From assembly GCA_913056285.1 (NCBI GenBank), contig CAJXNE010000099.1:1-7830 (forward strand): a stretch of 7,830 nt of DNA, in the 5' to 3' direction. Under the pieces are notes generated by a model that saw nothing but the letters and a program-made list of their open reading frames with translations, did not search any database and was not told the origin of the DNA. This DNA is from an uncultured Zetaproteobacteria bacterium (GTDB taxonomy: Bacteria > Pseudomonadota > Zetaproteobacteria > Mariprofundales > Mariprofundaceae). The position numbers and the translations under genes are program-made. The stretch's first letter is position 1, and every line of letters starts with the position of its first letter. Shown here piece after piece: positions 4,885 through 7,830 of this stretch.

Positions 4885-5825
4885 CGAGCGCTCGGGACAT
4901 GAAAATCGGACTCGCACTGGGTAGTGGTTCAGCGCGCGGCTGGGCACATATCGGAGTCATCCATGCACTGGCCCGGCTGGGCATCAAGCCGGACATCGTG
5001 TGTGGCAGCTCAATCGGTGCGCTGGTCGGTGCATCGCTGGCCTGTGGTCGGCTGGATAAGCTGGATGCATGGTTACATGATCTGAGTCTGCGCGATATCA
5101 TTAAACTGATTGACCTGTCTTTCACCAGTGGCGGCCTGATTCAAGGCGATAAGCTGGCGCAGGCATTCTGTCGTTTTGTTGATGATGTCGATATCGAAAG
5201 TCTGCCCATGGCGTATGGCGCTGTAGCCACAGATGTGGAAGCTGGCAGGGAAATCTGGTTTCGAGACGGATCGCTCCTTGACGCTGTCCGCGCTTCCATT
5301 GCCATACCGGGCATGTTCCCGGCCATACAGCATCAGGGCCGCTGGCTGGTAGATGGCGGTCTGGTCAACCCGGTTCCGGTTTCCATGTGCCGTGCCATGG
5401 GGGCGGATTTCGTGATTGCAGTCAACCTGAACAGTGAACTCCCCGGCAGCAAGGCACGCGCCGCCAGCAGGAAAACAAGGCTGGCATTGAATCTGCCACA
5501 AAACGAACTGATTGATAAAATCGCCGATACTCTGGGGCCAATCAGGGAACGCATTGAAATGATTTTACCCGCTGACGAAGAAGCGGATCATAGCCCGGGC
5601 ATGTTCGAAACCATGAATGCATCGATTGATATCATGCAGGATCGAATCACCAAAAGCCGGCTGGCCGGCGACCCGCCGGACATTCTGATCAGCCCGCATC
5701 TGGCACATCTGGGCTGGCTGGAATTCGATCGTGCCAGCGAAGCCATTGAAGAAGGATCCCAAGCAATAACCCGGGCCCATGCAGCCGGTTCATTCCGGGC
5801 ACTGCAAGCGATATCCAACACATGA
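4881..5825 (+). CDS. rssA: patatin-like phospholipase, RssA-like
   Basis: This is a 314-residue (or 308) patatin-fold serine hydrolase, expected to act on phospholipid or other acyl esters. The oxyanion-hole loop is GSGSARGW (about 14-21). The nucleophile elbow is GSSIG (42-46) with Ser44, and the catalytic Asp is in DGG (158-160), so the Ser-Asp dyad is complete. The start KIGLALGSGSARGWAHIGVI and later stretches such as GREIWFRDG, AIPGMFPA and WLVDGGLVNPVPVS closely resemble E. coli RssA, whose physiological role is unclear. The TTG at 4881 overlaps the preceding stop and has GGAG (4870-4873) 7 nt upstream; the ATG at 4899 would also give a normal RssA N-terminus. Residues after about 190 are more variable and may cap the active site. 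It lies last in the hsp20 group and converges on the MBL gene. Gene symbol by resemblance only. Confidence 0.85.
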   Translation: MTSARDMKIGLALGSGSARGWAHIGVIHALARLGIKPDIVCGSSIGALVGASLACGRLDKLDAWLHDLSLRDIIKLIDLSFTSGGLIQGDKLAQAFCRFVDDVDIESLPMAYGAVATDVEAGREIWFRDGSLLDAVRASIAIPGMFPAIQHQGRWLVDGGLVNPVPVSMCRAMGADFVIAVNLNSELPGSKARAASRKTRLALNLPQNELIDKIADTLGPIRERIEMILPADEEADHSPGMFETMNASIDIMQDRITKSRLAGDPPDILISPHLAHLGWLEFDRASEAIEEGSQAITRAHAAGSFRALQAISNT

Positions 5826-5919
5826 GAGTGTGTCTCCAGGTGTCTTTTAGTTGCGATGCAACCAGTGATTGATTCGGTTTCTGGCCGGCTGCGCCACCAT
5901 GGCTATCACCGCATGAATA
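5826..5919. other. convergent spacer between the patatin and MBL genes
   Basis: The 94 bp between the two converging stop codons hold a small stem (GTTGC 5850-5854 / GCAAC 5858-5862, 3-nt loop) without a T-run on either strand. A TATCACC direct repeat occurs at 5904-5910 and 5918-5924, the latter entering the MBL stop region. No convincing intrinsic terminator was seen. Confidence 0.4.
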
Positions 5920-6801
5920 TCACCATTCAATCATGAGGCCCTCACGAGCCAAATCTATCTCGGACACATCAAATTTGCGCGTATTCATCACGGCCTGAAA
6001 TACGGACTCCAGTTCATCGTCGCTACGCGTTGGTTCGTGATGAGTGAGAAACAACTGCCCTGCTCCGGCTGCTTCGGCCATCTCAATACAGCTATGAAAA
6101 GTGCCATGACCCCAGCCTTTTTTGGCCGGATATTCATCTTCCGTATAAGAAGAATCAGCGACCAGCACATCCACGCCACGTATGGTTTCGATCATCAGGC
6201 TCTGTTTCTGCTCGATCAACGATTCATACATGGCATATTCATCATCTTGCGGATCATAAATATTATAGGATGGTTCGTGATCACCAGTGAAAAACATTGA
6301 TTTACCACGGCAATCAATCCGATAACCGAAATTAACCACAGGGTGATTCAGCAACAACGGTGTAATCGTAACTTCGCCAATGCGAACAGACTCCCTGTCC
6401 TTGAGTGAGTGATAGGTAATTTCTGCATTTAATTCACATTCCCGAATAGGAAAAAATCGATATTGCAACTGAACAGAGAGGATCTCTTCAATACTGTTAC
6501 GGGTAATGGGATCATAGGCGCCATAAATGCTGACCTTGTTGTCCGGCACAAATAAGGGGATAAAAAATGGCAACCCTTGAATATGATCCCAATGTGAATG
6601 GGTATTAAAAATATGGGCATGCAATGGCAGCTGTGCCATCAGGCTTTGCGCCAGCGGAAAAATACCGCTGCCTGCATCCAGAATAATCAACTGACCGTCA
6701 TCTGTCCAAACTTCCAGACAGGTGGTATTGCCACCGTAGCGAACCGTATGCGGCCCCGGCGATGGAATCGAACCCCGGACGCCCCGGAAACGAAGCTTCA
6801 T
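5920..6801 (-). CDS. MBL-fold metallo-hydrolase, Lactamase_B_2-like
   Basis: This is a 293-residue metallo-beta-lactamase-fold enzyme with a full set of metal ligands. The main motif is HSHWDH (68-73). It is followed by LNHPVV (His153), FTGDHEP (Asp174), DSSYTEDEYP (Asp216) and THHEP (His254/His255). The N-terminus MKLRFRGVRGSIPSPGPHTVRYGGNTTC is typical of a bacterial MBL group related to RNase Z and cyclic-nucleotide phosphodiesterase folds, in which GWGHGT (229-234) is also usual. Phosphodiester hydrolysis is plausible, but the substrate is not known. Its ATG lies 2 nt after the TAG of the HDOD gene, so the two are almost certainly co-transcribed and translationally coupled; the ribosome site is weak. 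Pairing with an HDOD protein suggests a signalling role, which is inference. Confidence 0.88.
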   Translation of the reverse strand: MKLRFRGVRGSIPSPGPHTVRYGGNTTCLEVWTDDGQLIILDAGSGIFPLAQSLMAQLPLHAHIFNTHSHWDHIQGLPFFIPLFVPDNKVSIYGAYDPITRNSIEEILSVQLQYRFFPIRECELNAEITYHSLKDRESVRIGEVTITPLLLNHPVVNFGYRIDCRGKSMFFTGDHEPSYNIYDPQDDEYAMYESLIEQKQSLMIETIRGVDVLVADSSYTEDEYPAKKGWGHGTFHSCIEMAEAAGAGQLFLTHHEPTRSDDELESVFQAVMNTRKFDVSEIDLAREGLMIEW

Positions 6802-6803
6802 CG

Positions 6804-7691
6804 CTATCCGTGCACCACGCCCTGAATCAGTTGAATGTCAGTCGGCAGGTCGTGCATCTGTTCGATCATAGTTTCCAGATCGTGGCCCAGCCGCCGACTC
6901 ATAAAACCTTCAAACTCACCAACAACGGGATTGCCGCTATCGCCCAGCCCCATGGCTTTGGCCATCGTATTGGCGACAGCAACACTGAGCACCAAATCCG
7001 ATGACTGCTCATTACAGTCTGCATGCATACGGATACAATCCACCAGTTCCTGAGGCAACTGCCAGCTTTCTGCCAACATAGATCCCAACGCGGCAGATGA
7101 GATGCCGGTATATTTCATTTCCACGTCAGCCAGCGGTCGTCCATTCTGGCGAGCTTCCTTCAGTATTTTGGCATACGTCACTGGCTCGAACTGCAAAAAC
7201 ACCACCTTGCCAAAATCATGTAACAGGCCGGCAACAAAATGATCGGAAGCATCCCTTAGCTGTAAATAATCTTTGGCCAGTTTTTGGGCTATTGCTGCGG
7301 TAGCCAGTGAATGTGTCAAAAAAGATGACATCGGTAATTCCGGGATACTGTTGCGTGGCAAAGTATCGACCGTTGCAATCGCGACAGCCATATTTTTAAC
7401 CGTATTCATGCCTAGATATACCAGTGCATGCTGCACCGAAGCCACCTCTCGGGAGAGAGCAAAAAACGCAGAATTGACCATTTTAAGAATTTTCATCGTC
7501 AGCACAGGATCGCGCTCTATCACGCCGACCAAACCTTTGGGAGAACAATTCAAATTTGAGGTCATGGCCATAACCTGGTGCACGCTATCGGGAAATGGCG
7601 GCATGCTTTCAACCATCGCGCTGAGATGCTGAGGCGTGAATCCGCTTTCTACAAGATTGCTATCTGATGCCATGCTCAATGCCATGCTCAT
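6804..7691 (-). CDS. HDOD domain signal-transduction protein
   Basis: This is a protein of about 295 residues made almost wholly of one HDOD domain, a non-canonical relative of HD phosphohydrolases found in bacterial regulators. Numbered from the upstream TTG at 7700, the domain starts at PPFPDSVHQVM (34-44). It continues through ERDPVLTMKILKMVNSAFF (62-80) and ALVYLGMNTVKNMAVA (92-107), then reaches LLHDFGK (159-165). Only the single HD pair is obvious rather than a full metal site, as usual for HDOD proteins, so catalysis is doubtful and a scaffold or signalling role likelier. No receiver, GGDEF or EAL domain is attached. The start is uncertain: TTG at 7700, or ATG at 7691, 7685 or 7673, none with a clear Shine-Dalgarno. 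The last two ATGs lie in a tandem 12-bp duplication. The gene is followed at 2 nt by the MBL-fold gene. Confidence 0.88.
   Translation of the reverse strand: MSMALSMASDSNLVESGFTPQHLSAMVESMPPFPDSVHQVMAMTSNLNCSPKGLVGVIERDPVLTMKILKMVNSAFFALSREVASVQHALVYLGMNTVKNMAVAIATVDTLPRNSIPELPMSSFLTHSLATAAIAQKLAKDYLQLRDASDHFVAGLLHDFGKVVFLQFEPVTYAKILKEARQNGRPLADVEMKYTGISSAALGSMLAESWQLPQELVDCIRMHADCNEQSSDLVLSVAVANTMAKAMGLGDSGNPVVGEFEGFMSRRLGHDLETMIEQMHDLPTDIQLIQGVVHG
7667..7690. repeat. tandem 12-bp duplication at the HDOD start
   Basis: ATGCCATGCTCA occurs twice head to tail, at 7667-7678 and 7679-7690, with no mismatch. On the coding strand each copy contains an ATG in the HDOD frame, giving Met-Ala-Leu-Ser then Met-Ala-Ser near the N-terminus. 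The unit is a multiple of three, so copy-number change keeps the frame while adding or removing a start codon. Confidence 0.85.
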
Positions 7692-7747
7692 ATGAAGCAA
7701 GAATAATGCCGTATTCTCAAGATAACTGTTGTCATGCCTGTATCTGA

Positions 7748-7777
7748 TTTATATTGTTAACTTGGACTATTCGTAAA
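7748..7777 (-). promoter_or_regulatory. possible promoter of the HDOD-MBL operon
   Basis: On the minus strand TTTACG (7777-7772) and TATAAA (7753-7748) are separated by 18 nt, a modest sigma-70-like match. It would start transcription near 7741, roughly 50 nt before the ATG at 7691. The neighbouring sequence is AT-rich, as promoters usually are. Support is by eye only. Confidence 0.35.
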
Positions 7778-7830
7778 TCGCTGTGATGATCACGCCGGAC
7801 CTTTGCTTGCAACGGATTCTGAGGAAGAGA
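7762..7830 (+). promoter_or_regulatory. possible divergent promoter region running off the right edge
   Basis: On the plus strand TTGGAC (7762-7767) is followed after 17 nt by GATGAT (7785-7790), a weak -35/-10 pair overlapping the HDOD upstream region. A short inverted repeat, GTGAT-G-ATCAC (7783-7793), covers the putative -10. The window ends in GAGGAAGAG, a purine-rich stretch that could be a ribosome site for a gene just outside. No coding sequence is visible here. Confidence 0.25.

Noticed and set aside
5073..5501. 142-codon minus-strand open frame inside the patatin gene
   Set aside because: It is antisense to a gene with an intact catalytic dyad and has no recognisable motif.
7783..7793. 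CRP/FNR-like operator reading of GTGATGATCAC
   Set aside because: The half-sites are only 1-3 nt apart, not the 6 nt (CRP) or 4 nt (FNR) spacing, so no known regulator is assigned.

Overview
This 7.8-kb window looks like ordinary chromosome from a mid-GC Gram-negative bacterium. Most genes are of proteobacterial type: an RssA-like patatin, a UMF1/Atg22-like MFS carrier, and an HDOD protein paired with an MBL-fold hydrolase. Shine-Dalgarno sequences match the proteobacterial 16S tail. I cannot assign a genus from sequence alone; gamma- or zetaproteobacteria are reasonable guesses. There are no tRNA or rRNA genes, no CRISPR array, and no transposase or phage gene.

Layout. (1) 28-1290, minus: a UMF1-type MFS transporter. 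A possible next gene may begin at 15 and run off the left edge. (2) 1291-1561: a divergent intergenic region dominated by one long imperfect palindrome (about 1333-1503, TTAA at both ends, all arms concentric on about 1418). It looks like a MITE or other non-autonomous repeat, and as plus-strand RNA it would fold into one long hairpin. (3) 1562-3782, plus: a SAM-dependent methyltransferase and, 7 nt later, a DASS/SLC13 anion transporter, probably co-transcribed. (4) 3783-4056: a non-coding stretch with three successive hairpins, then a heat-shock-like promoter with a 23-bp inverted repeat at the predicted transcript start. (5) 4057-5825, plus: a small heat-shock protein (Hsp20), a GC-rich hairpin, a 106-aa protein resembling only the C-terminal part of M48 peptidases, and an RssA-like patatin whose TTG start overlaps the preceding stop. 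This reads as a stress or membrane-quality group. (6) 5826-5919: a short convergent gap. (7) 5920-7691, minus: an HDOD signalling protein followed 2 nt later by an MBL-fold hydrolase, a tight two-gene operon. (8) 7692-7830: upstream region of that operon, perhaps also a divergent promoter reading off the right edge.

The protein families are mostly well known. The most unusual material is non-coding: the long concentric palindrome with its strand-biased G·U pairing, the inverted repeat on the hsp20 promoter/leader, and the three-hairpin cluster. Among the proteins, the oddity is the M48-like C-terminal fragment without a zinc-protease motif.
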